From NCBI RefSeq assembly GCF_004798865.1, contig NW_025335505.1, forward strand, positions 14,519,099 to 14,583,098: DNA of 64,000 nt. The letters are read 5' to 3'. This document shows, in pieces, positions 24,014 to 35,934 of the stretch (position 1 is its first letter; every line of letters begins with the position of its first letter). This stretch comes from Varanus komodoensis (Eukaryota; Chordata; Lepidosauria; Squamata; Varanidae). Under the pieces are notes generated by a model. It was given only the letters and a program-made list of their open reading frames with translations. It was not told the origin of the DNA and did not search any database. The translations under genes and the position numbers were made by a program.

Positions 24014-24904
24014 ATCCAGGCTATATTCTCTCAACTGTTGAGCCATGCTGCATGATAAATCAGACACAACCACCATATTAAATGATCCTCCATGTAGCTG
24101 CCTGTGTATGAAGAGAGGTGCAGCCCAAACTAAGCATTCCTTTAATCACACAAAGCCAAGTTATGTATGATTGTCTTCTTGACTCTCCTGCACATGCCCA
24201 TGGCCCCAAGATTAGGGTGCTTCAGGAGAGGTGGGTTAAGCTTCCTGACTTTTTTCATCCCAAGATGCCATCTATGTCCCACAGGTGTTAAAAGAGGTGG
24301 GTCACTGGAACCAGGAGAAACTTTCATGCCTTCCCCCTGCCACTGGAGGGATGTAATTTCAGGACAAAATAGGGTGAAGGAAGCTTGAACCTCCCAATTT
24401 GGGCACTGATCCATATTGGTACTGCATATGCTTGCAGCAGAATAGGGGAGAACATCACACAAGTCAGCAATGCATGTTCTAAAGAACATTCATTTGGCCC
24501 TGTCCCTCTTAGGACTGAGGCTGATGAGAGCTGAATTTCCCACCAATGCGCTAGAGTAGGCTTGTGTTTAGAAGTGTTGAACTTCACCCCTGTGGGGCAA
24601 GTGTGGCCCACCATGGATCCAACCCAGATCTCTAGAGGTTCCTGAAGCCTTTACTTTCTTGTAGTAGCCTCACTCACTTTTCCCAGACTGCCAATTCTTT
24701 GGTGATTTTTCAGCTTTTGCATTCCCCCCTTCTAAAAGGTTGAAAGGCCTCTCTATAGTATCTGTTACTGGCAGTAAGAGCTTTAAGCTAAAACATGCTG
24801 ATGTTTTTGGAACTTCAGCCCCACCTCTTTTGGCCCAACATATCCCAAGAGCATTTCCAAGACTGCCTTTGATCCATAGGCTGAAACTTGTAACAACCCT
24901 GATA
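24014..24904. other. Unassigned DNA with a repeated block
   Basis: No gene recognised. The segment 24767-24800 matches 19837-19870 at 29 of 34 bases. Frames of about 70-115 codons overlap on both strands without motifs. Confidence 0.45.
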
Positions 24905-24955
24905 TAAGATGGGCCAGCATTCTGACTCTCTGTCAGGCAGCTTCCTAGGTTTATA
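24905..24955 (+). mobile_element. CR1-like 3' terminal remnant
   Basis: The string 'ataagatgggccagcattct', then 'gtcaggcagcttcctaggtt', resembles the last 50 bases of a reptile CR1 subfamily ('...aggcagcttcctatgtt...'). It is very short, so this is a tentative call. Confidence 0.45.
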
Positions 24956-27900
24956 ACTAAGAGGCAGGCATAATTAGCATGCCTGACAATTGTTGTCTAC
25001 AGACAAGCCTGCCCAATCATTTCGCCAATTGATGCAAGCCAAAATGAGGAAGGTCATCCAAGGAGCTGCAGCAACTGCTGAGCAAAATCAGCCACCCATT
25101 GCCCTGCTGTCATCTCTCAGATGCACTATTGCCCGCTTTCTCTGGTGTGCTACTATCGCAATGAAGCAGTTATTTTGAAGCATGGTGTGCTGAACACTAT
25201 CTAAAGCACTAAAGACAGTGCACTGAGCTGCATCTTGGCCCAGTACCCAAGCTGCTGAAATACTCTGGAAAAACTTGAAAATTCAAAGTTTCTGGAATGT
25301 TAAATTTTATGGAACTATTCTGCTCAATTGAAACCATTGCCATGCATCACTTTGAGCACTTCCTCAACTGTTGCCAGGTTTCCTATCATATGGAATATTA
25401 GGATTGGGTAGATATAAAAGTATGTGTAATACATGAGTAAGTGGTATATATGACTTGGATTGAGGGTATTAAATGAGTGATATAGTATTCGTTAGCACCA
25501 TAAAGCTATTTTCCTCTACAGGAAAGACCATTTTTCTTATACTAACATACAAGGAGAAACAAGGAGAGCGATATAACAAATCATAATCTACTCTCTGAAT
25601 ATTGGTTAAGAAGAAATCAAAATGTGGCTAAGTATAGCATTGAACCAGGCAACTGTAGTTAATAGGGACAGCATGTCTCTCATTCAGGATTATGCCAACC
25701 ACCTTTTCTTATCTGATATAATGACTTAAGAAGCACAGCCTATTTCTAGTATCAGTTATGATATTTTTAGCCACTGATGCACATCTCCACCAGTTCTGTC
25801 CCATATAAATGAAAAGTCCAGAATGGAGTGCAGTGGGAGAGTGATTAGATTTGCTTTTATTTCTTCAATGACCCTCTGGAGGGAGGAATTTTACAGCATA
25901 ATTTGAAAGTGGTTCATATAAAGATGTGAAGTTCTAGAGAGGGAACAGAAAATGGGGAAAGTGAATAATTCGTGATTGGGGGTGGGGGAATATTCAGAAA
26001 AAGTGTGGAATTTGTGTGCGTGTGCAGGGGACTAAAAACATCTGTTTTCCACCCTTTTCCTGTTGTTGCTTTCTGTCCAGACCCTGATCTTCAAATCTCT
26101 AGATGCATATTTAGCTTTGCTACTAATGACACTGGTATTTATTTTTTTAAACACAAAATCATCATGAGTTTGTTCACCACAAATAGTATCAGATGGCACC
26201 ATATGCAGATCTATTAAAAATACAGGGTATTTATGTTGCAAAATTAGTAACAGAACTTGATCCATTTTAAAATTAAATGTACTAGCTAGTTGGTTTTCCT
26301 ATTATTCAGTAAAATTTTAGAATGACATGCAATGCAACCTTAATTATGTTTATTCAGAACTAAGTTTCTCGAAGTTCAATGGGGCTCAATTAGTAAGTGA
26401 ATTTAGAATTGTTCCTTTCTTCAAGATTGATTTTAACTCACTAAAATAATCAAGAATAATTTAATTCTAAGGATTTTTTTAAATTACCAAAACACAACTT
26501 TCTGTCATATCTGAAGGGCATGTATGTGTACTATTGAGTTCATGGCTCTCTCAGAGCCTGAAACTGGCAGAAGATAATCTGCACTAATCCATCAGGATGG
26601 TAGGATGCTCACTGTTTACCAAACTAGAAATATCATTTGATCAGGCTGAGAGTCTAGCACCTTATATAGATATAGATAAGGAACACAATCCATGCCTGAA
26701 AAGATAGTTAAAGCTTTGTTCCCAAAGACAGCAAGTGGGGCAGAATGTCATCTAAATCCCAGTAAGAAAACAACATGCAGCAGAAATAAATCATTATCTA
26801 TTATTCAGTCTTACAAATATGAAATCAGTCCTGACCAGGCAATAGTGTAATAGGGAGATACAGTGTACCCAGCATTCAAGAGATACACACACTTATTCCA
26901 AGATCCTGCCACAAGTCCCAGATTTCTCCTGTGCTTCTGAAGTTCCTATAATTTTTTTTTTTTTTTTTTTTTTTTGGTGGGGGGGAACATTGATCAAGGG
27001 TCTTTTTGATTGTAAATGAACAGACAGTAAGCACCTGGAATGAGTTCCTGGGAGTTACAGGTTTTTATTATGTGCTTATAGATTTCTTGCACATCTCTAA
27101 TACCTCTTAATGTCAGTTTAGGCTGCGATAAGGATAATTGTAATTCTGCCTACAGACAAATGTCCCTTCTTCAGCTCTTGTAAATGTATTTATATCTCCT
27201 TCATTTCAATGGCTTGAATGGAGTTTTCATGAGCCTAGTCCTCACAATTTCATGGCCTTTCCTGTAAAAAGCAACCTTGCACAAAAACATGCTTATATCC
27301 CAAAGCATTTCCAGTTCAAAGAAACAAGATTTCCCTCAGTTCAATAATCCACACTCAGGAATAGAGTTCAGGGTAGGTTACTGTTTCGTCCAAACCCAGT
27401 TCTAAAGTTCCTGCATTTCTGAAACCATGGAGAGAATCATGGATCTGTTCTGAGGTTTCCATGTTTCACCACAGCTTCTCATGTCACTGCATCATTCTAA
27501 ATTAGGGGACACTTGGTTGAAATGTTTGTTGCTTTCTCCTTAACACAGAACTGCTGCAAAGTATATAGATGTCAACCAGACAGATCTCTTTAGTACTTCT
27601 GGGGCTCTGATCCCATCTGGGCAAATGCTCAAACCCCTGAAGCTGGGGCAAAATATGGAAATGAGAAAGGAATTAATTTGTGCATTAATGGCAAAACTGG
27701 ACAACTCTGGGAGCTAATGAGACACAGCAGCAGCAACAAAGTGGAATGTGGATAAAGCTATGTAAAGAATTGGAAAGATTGTGGAAAAAATAGCAAGAAC
27801 TGGGGAAGGTTAGCTGTAAATCCAACAGCCAATGCCATTGAAAGATAAGTAGGAACTCAAATGTCTCTCTTGAGTCTGGATATGAGAATTAATTGATCCA

Positions 27901-28648
27901 GTCACTTTTCAAGAATAAAAGTGTTCTAGTAAATAGTGTCTATGCCCAGCACACTGCATATATTTACTAAGAGGGTCAAGGTGATTGGCAAATGAATGAA
28001 GCACTTTAGGGTAAGCAAGAACAATATGGGCACCAGTCTTAGAAGGCATTCTCTCACAATCATTATTTACTTAACATTGCAACAGGCTGAGTAGGCATCA
28101 GCTACAATTGGGACTGGTGCATTTTTCCCCTCTAAATCTGCTTGAGGAACTAGATCAGCTCTCAATTGTCCCATCATCAGTGTGGTGCTTATTCTTAAAC
28201 TTAATCCTGTAATGAAGCATGACTGGATTGTTAAGTTGTGAACAGACCCAATGTCAAGCTGCTGCCCAGTATGTTTGCTGAGTACAGAAGTCTTCACAGC
28301 TTGCATATGTAGGAATAAGACATTCTAAACTCTATGGAGCTTACTTCTTAGTAGACATGCACTGCACTGTCAAAGCTACTCATGAAGCATCTTATGTATT
28401 TTAACCTTGAGAAAAAGTTAGGTGGCTAACATTTGAGTTCACAGGAATTAGTACATTCCTGAACTGATTCTCTGTCATAGAATAGGAACATCAAAACACA
28501 AAACAGAAAAAAAGTTCTTAGTATATCTGTAAGTAGATCTTAAAGGCTCATGACAGCTGACAGCAATATCTGAAGTAGGTTAAGTTTTGAGTTGCTATTG
28601 CTCAGCACTGCTGAGAAACATCCTGAAGTGGATTTTTGTTAATTCTAG
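24956..28648. other. Unassigned DNA
   Basis: About 3.7 kb with no gene and no repeat that I can name apart from a 24-base T run at 26952-26975 followed by a G run (26976-26985). The T/G run may be the reverse poly(A) end of an unrecognised retroposed sequence. AT-rich DNA at 26270-26480 may include regulatory elements, but nothing visible proves it. Confidence 0.5.
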
Positions 28649-28650
28649 TA

Positions 28651-29163
28651 CAGTGGTATCCCGGCTCACAAACGCCTCAGTTCACAACCAAACCAGGTCA
28701 CAAACAGACATTTCTCAAAAATTTTGCCTCAGGTCGCAAACTCCCCATTGGGTGATGATCATGATCGAGCCTGTCTCCCACCCCCTGAGCACACCAGTGA
28801 TCGCATCCATCTCTCCCTGAGCGTGCTCTCAATTGCACCTGTCCCCCCACCCCCAAGCGCGCTCATGATTGCACCTGTCTCCCCTCCTTGAGCACCTATC
28901 TGTGGCCGCGATCACGGTTGTGTCGGTGGGGGGGGGAGGAGGTGGCTGCACTTGTGCTCGGGGTGTGCGGGGGAGATGTCTGTAATCTTTGTTGTTCTTT
29001 GTCACTTTGCTTCAAATTTTTGTGATTAAAAAAAAAATAGTTACAGAACGGATTAACCTTATTTACATGGAACGTTCTGGGGAAATTTGACTTGGCTCGT
29101 GACCAATTTGGGTCACGACCAGAGTCCTGGAACAGATTAAGTTCATGAGCCAAGGTACCACTT
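28651..29163. mobile_element. Tigger-like (Tc1/mariner superfamily) MITE, copy B
   Basis: Second copy of the family at 1745-2412, in the same orientation and 513 bp long. TA lies on both sides (28649-28650, 29164-29165). The left end reads CAGTGGTATCCCGGCTCAC. The right end on the other strand reads AAGTGGTACCTTGGCTCAT, with its last base changed from the usual terminal G. Both copies share the closing block with 'ttacagaacggattaacctt' (29040-29059 here) and 'ccagagtcctgga' (29119-29131). The interior again has C-rich units around 'gcacctgtc', but fewer than copy A, which explains the length difference. Confidence 0.85.
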
Positions 29164-29165
29164 TA

Positions 29166-30996
29166 TCTTGATTCTTGTGGTGGATATATTTCTTCTTTCT
29201 GAAAGAAGAGGAAGCTGCATTAAGTAATCAGGTTCTCCATGTTTGCTTAAAAAGGCATGGACTCTAGCTGCTGTATTGATCACTGTGTCATATTTCTTGA
29301 GACCATGATCCATCCATTTCAGCAAGATTGATATAGTTAAATATGGTCCTTTTGTTGCAAGCAGATGAGAATCAGAAATACCACCATGCAGTATACTGAG
29401 AAGAAGCATTCTTACAAATTAAATGAATGATTGAACAATTTCTAAAAACCACAGGACCTCTGGCTAAAAATTCTCAAAGCTACATCTGAAGGGAGAGGCA
29501 TTGATAACAGTAATTTAAATATATTGTTATGTCTCAGTTATTTACTTTTTATGAAAACATCAGTAATTTCTTAATTATATCATGCTGCTGCTGATGATGA
29601 AAATGGCTTTTTTGTTTTATTTAATGAAAATGATCATGAGCAAGATCCAGTCAACATGCTGATCTTACCTATTGTGAGTTATTAAGATGATCCTCTGCAA
29701 AAACTGTTTTCATAGGGTATTTTCATTCAGTATATACCAGAACTGTATTCATTCACAATTCATTGGCATCAGTATTAGCCACATACGTTGCTAGCATCAA
29801 AAGAACTTGTGCCCTTTCGTGCTACCACCAGCAGCCATCCAATAAAGAAAAGTTGGTACATCTGATGCAATACTCCATTTAAATAATCAACTTTCAAATA
29901 ATCAGGTTTCAATTAAGCTGTAGAACCATGCCAAATATAACTCCTGCTGAAACCCCATGGCTTAAATAGCACCGAAACACAGTACATTAGGTTATGGTTG
30001 CCACAATAAAAGAATATCTAATTGACAATTGCATTATGGAATTTAGGTTTCTCCACTGATGTTCAGCACTCTGAATTGTCAACACATTCTCCCTTTTATG
30101 CTATTGCTCTAACAAAAATCTTCACAAAGATTAATATTCAGCCTTATTTATGCCTTTTCTACTTGGTAGAACTTGGTCATCTGATATCATACAAGATGCC
30201 AGTGGCAGCTTATAATAATAATGCATAGATACAGCTGAGGATTGCTGGCCCTGAGGAGTCATTAAAGCAAACCTTTCAGTCACCTTAGGGGGAACAAAAG
30301 AGACAGAAAAACAAAGAGGAAGACAATTGATGGAAGACAGTATGAACAGATTGCCCCACCCCTCAGCAAAAGGGAAATCACTCTTTCCCTTTTCCATAGG
30401 CATGTCCATGGGCATGTTTTCCAGCTGAAGTCCAAATTCAGTTTCTAAGAGCTTCCCAAGAATTGTGCTGCAGACCTCCTCTTCATCCCATTTATTTGTA
30501 TCAGCCCAATTCATTCTTCATTAAATATTTAATTAGAGCTTCTGTGATACTGGAAAGAGTTCTGTGGAATAATGGCAGCTCTCAAGTTTAAAAGTCTGGC
30601 AGTCAGACAACATGAACTGAAATGCCCCAAACTGCGATTATTGAAATTCTGACTAGGGGAATGACTGTATTTTACTCATCAGCAATTGGACTGAAAAATA
30701 GCAAAGTAGAACTTCAAGCTGTTTGCGGGATATACTTAAATGTTTTCCTTGGCTCCAGCAGTTGTGTTTCTATAGAACCAGTTCTCTCAAGGCCAAACTA
30801 GGTATTTAGTTAATACATTCTATGAATTACGGGGCTGGTGCAAGGGGAGGGTTGAACCTTATCAAGAATGCAATGCATTGGAAGGAAGCCTTTTCCCTTC
30901 TGTTCTCAATCCCTTCTCTGTTCTCAATCAAAAAGAAAATCTGCACATGTGTGTTCAGACAGGAGCCTGAGAATGAAGTCCTTATTTGAGCCAATT
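29166..30996. other. Unassigned DNA
   Basis: No gene recognised. A 127-codon minus-strand frame (30131-30514) has no domain. AT-rich DNA at 29500-29720 looks unique. The stretch ends at the tandem duplication beginning at 30997. Confidence 0.5.
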
Positions 30997-31300
30997 AGCA
31001 AAATGAAGGTGCTTCTGAAGCTTCCGAGGCCTAGAAGGTGCTTAGAAGGGGCAGATAAACAAAACTCCAGAAAGTGAGGACTGTTGAAATTGGAGTGCTA
31101 CATGGGGAATTATGCCAAATTTTAGGGTTCCTGGGGAAATCCAGGGAAGGGTTAGGGTTAGCAAAACGCAGGTGCTTCTGAGGACTGGAAGATTCTTAGA
31201 AGGGGCCGAAAGAAAGAGCAGGGCAGAAAAATCTCCAGAAAATGGGGACTCTTGAAGTCGGATGGCCGCATGGGGAATTATGCCAGATTTTGTGGTTTCC
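30997..31300. repeat. Diverged tandem duplication, two units of about 140 bp
   Basis: Unit 1 (30997-31131) and unit 2 (31160-31300) align along their whole length. Shared pieces include agcaaaa, 'aggtgcttctgag', 'cttagaaggggc', 'ctccagaaa', 'catggggaattatgcca' and 'attttg/agggtttcc'-type ends. The period is about 163 bp. The spacer between the units contains 'gggttagggttag' (31149-31161). The units match nothing else in the window and no protein frame is conserved between them. Confidence 0.8.
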
Positions 31301-31442
31301 CTTTTCCTTCTAGATGTAGAGGGGATCAGATTTCATTATGAAACCATTATTTCATTATTTGCGGGAGGATGGGGTGAAAGTGCTCTGTACTGTGCACTCC
31401 CTTTCTTGTAAGGGTCCTCCCTAAAAGCAGAATTTAGCTTTT

Positions 31443-31680
31443 TGTAATTGGTAAGAGTGTGGTATTGAGACTAAGGCAATTTGGGTTCTAGTCCCTGCTC
31501 AACCATGAAGCCAACTGGGTGACATTGAGCCAGTCACAGACTCTCAGCTCAACCTACCTCACATGACTGGGGTTGTTGGAATAAGACTGAGAGCAGGAAG
31601 AAGAGAATTATGTAAGCCAGTTTGAGTTTTTTAAAAAAGAAAAGGGCAGGATATAAATCTAATTAATTAATCAATCAATG
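31443..31680 (+). mobile_element. tRNA-derived SINE with L2-type tail, copy 3
   Basis: Same family as 11993-12229. The A-box region is worn ('ttggtaagagtgtggt'), the B box is 'gggttctagtcc' (31484), the body reads 'gggtgacattgagccagtca' and 'ctcaacctacctcaca', and the tail 'atgtaagccagtttgagttt' is followed by 'gggcaggatataaat' and (AATT/AATC) repeats to 31680. More diverged than copy 1. Confidence 0.8.
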
Positions 31681-32334
31681 GTATAGCATAGCTTGGTCCT
31701 CAGAGACAATAGCAACTTCTGAAGGAAAATAAATATGTCAAGCTCCTTTGAGAACCAAATATGGAATCTACAAAAGTAAATCTCTATAAGCTCATTAGTA
31801 CTTAACAGTCATGTTTGATGCTGTACATTTTGAGAGCTTGCATTCGATTAGAAAATGAAGCTAATTGCTATTTAGAGAACAGCAGTTTCAAGACAACTGG
31901 AAACAATGTTAAGGGCCTATAGATACAAGCCTAGTATAAAAAAATGACTTCCAATCTTTTCCTGCAAGGTGTCACATTTCTAGACGCAGAGTCTAGCAGT
32001 TATAGATTCAAAGCTCCTAGAGTTTGTCAGCCCAGACAAGGATTAGCAATAGGTAACTTTCCAGGTCACAGGAAACAGGAAAAAAGTGGCTGATCTGAAT
32101 ATGTCTGAGGAATTCTGGAAAGTTAGATGAGGTCACCATGAGCAGCAGAGACATCAGATTTCAACTGAGTGGCTCAAGACATTTCCCTGGGATTTGAGGT
32201 GGCAGGGATCAGTAAATTTACATTCCCTGCACCTTCACTTCTTCTATAGCACACAATGGATGTAAAGAAGTCTTTCGTGGTAGTGAGCTACAAAGTGTGT
32301 GCAATGCTTCTGTTCCTGCCTCAGACCAGCACGG
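31681..32334. other. Unassigned DNA
   Basis: Nothing recognised; frames are short and there is no repeat that I can name. Confidence 0.5.
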
Positions 32335-32480
32335 TATACATGCAATAAATACAAGCTGATGCCCCTCTATTCAGCACTAGAGATACTCCATCTTCTGTAT
32401 GACGTCCAGTTCTGTGCACCCCTGCCCACATATATGTATATATGGACAAGCTGCAGGGTAACATGGATTATCAGGAGCTT
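32335..32480 (+). mobile_element. CR1 LINE 3' fragment
   Basis: Sense-strand CR1 3' region. The landmarks 'aagctgatgcccctctattc' (32353), 'cagcactagaga', 'gacgtccagttctgtgcacc' (32401-32420) and 'tggacaagctgcagggt' (32443) follow the order of the CR1 end ('...ctactcagcactggtgagaccacat...', 'gtccagttctgg', 'gacaagctggag'). A short insert of ATAT repeats interrupts it at 32430-32440. No terminal octamers are seen. Confidence 0.65.
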
Positions 32481-35400
32481 TAGAGTGGATCCCTGGGCTT
32501 GACCATGGGTCAAGCAATTAACAAAGAAGTGCAGACGAATTCACAGCTGGAAATTAAGATTCTGTGACCTGCATTTCCAGACAATGGTGCATATTCAGGT
32601 ATGGGGAAAGCATGTGGATATTAGACTGAAAATCTCAGGCTAAGGCTAGAGCTGAAAAATCCCTAGGCATGTTCCACAACCTGAAAATTGATAAGAGAGA
32701 ACAGGCAGATTGTTCAATGGAGGAAGAACAGCCTGTGCATTTGTTTCTTATATGTCCTCCAATGGGGTAGAAATATTGGCATGAAAATCTCAGGATTCAG
32801 ACCTTATGGATCTCTGGGCATATCCAGGGGGTGAGAAATTAAAGCAGGCTTGCAGCCAAATTGACAGAGAGCTCAGTTTCTGTATTGGTGTGCATACACA
32901 TGCACTTCACTTTGGTGGAAGTATCTGTATTGAAATCTTAGATTACAGTTAGGACTAAGGAAATTTTGAAAAGCATTTTTGTGGCTGCATGGGGAAAGAT
33001 AAATGATGCATTTTCTGCTCACTTTGGACACTTAAAGTAACCTGTAGCTAAAACCACATAATAAAAGGAAGATATGACTTTAGTTTAAGATGACCTAAAT
33101 ACAATAAAAAGAACAAAAGACATTGGCAAATTTCAGGAAAACTAGTCAATTTTATGCAACAATTGTCTTTGTACAGGAAAACCCAGGAAAACAGGGGATT
33201 TTAAAAAATCTCTCATGGAAGCTAAGCAGGGAGAGGGCTAAATGGAGGAGCACCCTCATCATGGCATTCTGGAGTGTGGGAACACACAAGTTTGGTCCCT
33301 ACAGCCTGGTAGAGTCATATAAATTGCTATTTAATTTCAATGGGAAAATAGTTATGTTCATATGCTCATCAGTGCAAACAGACAACCAAGTCTTCTGTAG
33401 GCTATATGTGTTGTGTGGCTGTTGCTCCTTCCTAACGAAAGCAATCACTTCAATTGATACTACAAATGTCTTTATTCTACACAGTATTACAATTGCAGTC
33501 ACATAGGCTAGGAGGTTGTTCTTTCATTCTAAATACATTCAAATTACACTAGGTTTATGAACCCTTCAGGATGGTCCTTCTAAAGGCAGGGTGCTATGAC
33601 CCCTTTCCCTGTGTTGCTCAATCAGTGTCGATTCTAAGCTGTCCCAATCTGTGCATGTGCCTGTGAGAACAAGCATCCTCAAAAGTTCCTTCCCCGTTAT
33701 CTCCTAAGCTCCCACATCCGATATCGGCAACTTGTAAGACTGTTTCCCCATCAACACTTAAGTTGGTCTCTTGATGCTCCTCTGTTCTGACTTCTCCCTG
33801 AATCTCCTTATCTAGTTTATTCTTATTCCCATCATCTGTGCAGCTGGGGAGTACAGATTGTTCTGCTGGCACCAGAAATAGCTCTTCATCAACACTCTGG
33901 TCTCCTGGGAAGTTTTCTCCTCTTGTGCGCACATCCAGGACTCTTCTGAGTCTGCACGCACAACAATATGGTTCTTTGCAAAATTCTTAGCATTCATCTA
34001 TCCTATGGACCACTGTACCAAACATGGTCAATCACTGCATTACTTCTGGCAAGAATCTTTCAACAGCTCATTCCCCACCACTGTTAGCCACAAGAAGAAG
34101 GCTTGGGTTACTGTGCTTTTCTAAATATGCACCGGTATGTGCATAAGAACAGCATCACATGGAGCTGAACAGGCTGTGCATTCCTAGCAAAAAGTTTGAA
34201 ACAGCTTACAAACACTGGATGTTTTACGGTCTCCAGAAGCAGGCATGTCTATGTTACTTCTTGCTTCTCTGAGTGTGTTATTTAGATTGGAGAAAACCTG
34301 AAATAGAGTAACTTCGGTCAAAGTTATGGCTGGGATTTAGTTATGGAGCAGTCATCACATTGCACTTCTGAAAACAGTTTCCTGAGAGCTTTCCCATTTT
34401 TATCATACTTTCCATTGGGAACTACTTTTACATCTGTTGTGTAAGTCCCTGGGAAGATGGGTTTACAGGAGACAAGTTGACGGGTTCTCAAGCACTACAG
34501 TAACAGAGGTAACTCAATTATGCTAGCAGCTCTGCATCACAGATTATCAACCAGACTTGAGGTACCAGCTGACACGTTTTCATATCTGACTCTGCAGCTG
34601 TTCTCTTTGAAAGAGATGTAATTCACTACAGTGACTAGATAAAACTTCCATGCAATTTGCAGGGTGGCATAAAAGTCTTCTTTTAAAATCAGCACTAGAA
34701 ATGATCAGGCGAGCTGACACTGACAGTTATAAATATTCCATCTGAGAGATTATTTCAATGAAGAAAATAACAGTAAAGGAGATGCTCTACCTTTTAATGT
34801 AAATATGATTACATTGTGGGGCGGGTGCATTAAGTCACATGTTTTTTTCCTTTCTTCAGCTGTAATCCGATGATAGGGTAAATAATAGGCAATGACGCAT
34901 ATATACTATGTTATGCAGAATAGGAATTGCTCTTAACAGAAAGCTGTAGGATAGGCAAATGGTAAGAGAGAATCACAGGTTTCTCTGAGGTACGCTAGGT
35001 ATAATGCTGAAAAAGAAATCTTTTCCCTCTCTTGGGACAAACATACCATAATACTACTGTTCTAGTATCCATAGTGGATATCCAAGATACTTATTTTGTC
35101 TGGTTATGCATTGTCCAATTACCTGAATCCTTTTACACAGCTTTCCATTTTAGAACAGCTCTTACACCCAGGACTGGGAAGCATGTGACCATCCAGATGC
35201 TGGTTGACCTTAGTTCTCATCATCCGTCTCCACAGGCTATGCTGCATGCAGCTTTCAGCAGCTTTAAGCATTCTACATTCATGGAAGTAAGAATCCATTT
35301 TATAGTTTTTCTTATTTAGTGCGAATGTTTTTACATTTGGGCAGTGTTGCTGTTGCTTCTTCTGGAACTGACACAGGCTGATAGAAACTTTGAGATCTCT

Positions 35401-35691
35401 TGAGGATATTCTGGTATTGTGCCAAAATTTGCTCCACTGTATGAATCTTATTCAGACTGATAGAAAAGAATGAGTCTTGGGTTGAATTTTTTAATGATCT
35501 GTGAGGTGTTTTTTTTTTTAAGAACTGTTCTTTATACCTGAGTTATAAAATTTCCAAGGAGTGTGTGTGTGTGTGTGTGCACACATGCCTTGTCATTCAT
35601 TGTACAATATCAAGAATGTTCTGCAGCTTTCATCTCTTCCTGCACTTCAGTTGAATCCAGAGAAAAACATACATTCATTGGCTTTTTTCAG
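32481..35691. other. Unassigned DNA; possible 3' end-like segment on the minus strand
   Basis: No gene recognised. Between 33440 and 33997 the minus strand carries a 104-codon acidic frame (33932 down to 33618) and, further on, an AATAAA signal (complement of 'tttatt' near 33470). This could be the end of an unassigned transcript or an unrecognised repeat. A 15-base match to 5S rRNA (ggaagctaagcaggg) lies at 33217-33231. The DNA at 34560-34800 is AT-rich and looks unique. Confidence 0.4.
35561..35586. repeat. (GT)n/(AC)n microsatellite
   Basis: A run of GT units followed by a short ACAC, read directly. Confidence 0.95.
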
Positions 35692-35934
35692 GAGGTGCAT
35701 GCAGGCAGGGAAGCTCCAACAGCAATGCTGAAATTGTTCTTGGCCATGTATGCTCACCTATGCTCTAGTCTTAGGGAAGACTTAAGAACACAACCAAAAG
35801 AAATTCTAAAGCACCTTGAAAATGCATTTTTTATGGGGGATGAAAATGCTCAGAAAATAGGAAGAGAGATCTTGGTCAGCATTAGCAGGCATATCCATTG
35901 GAGACTAATTTGCCCTCAGATAATTGTATTATAG
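35692..35934 (+). other. Possible exon or retro-copied gene fragment (unidentified)
   Basis: A polypyrimidine tract and AG (ggcttttttcag, ending 35691) precede an 80-codon open frame in phase 0 that ends at a TAG (35932-35934). The predicted peptide is rich in amphipathic helix-like stretches (LKLFLAMYAHLCSSL, ILKHLENAFF, AQKIGREILVSISRHI). By eye this recalls HEAT-type repeats such as those of the maestro/MROH proteins, but the likeness is weak and not a family match. No other exon was found nearby, and no clear splice donor or poly(A) signal decides the structure. It may equally be a chance frame. Confidence 0.2.

Noticed and set aside
24905-24955. Functional gene 3' end
   Set aside because: The wording matches the terminal part of CR1 rather than a gene.
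33617-33997. LTR or retroviral remnant
   Set aside because: No paired terminal repeats, primer-binding site or recognisable virus-type domain can be seen.
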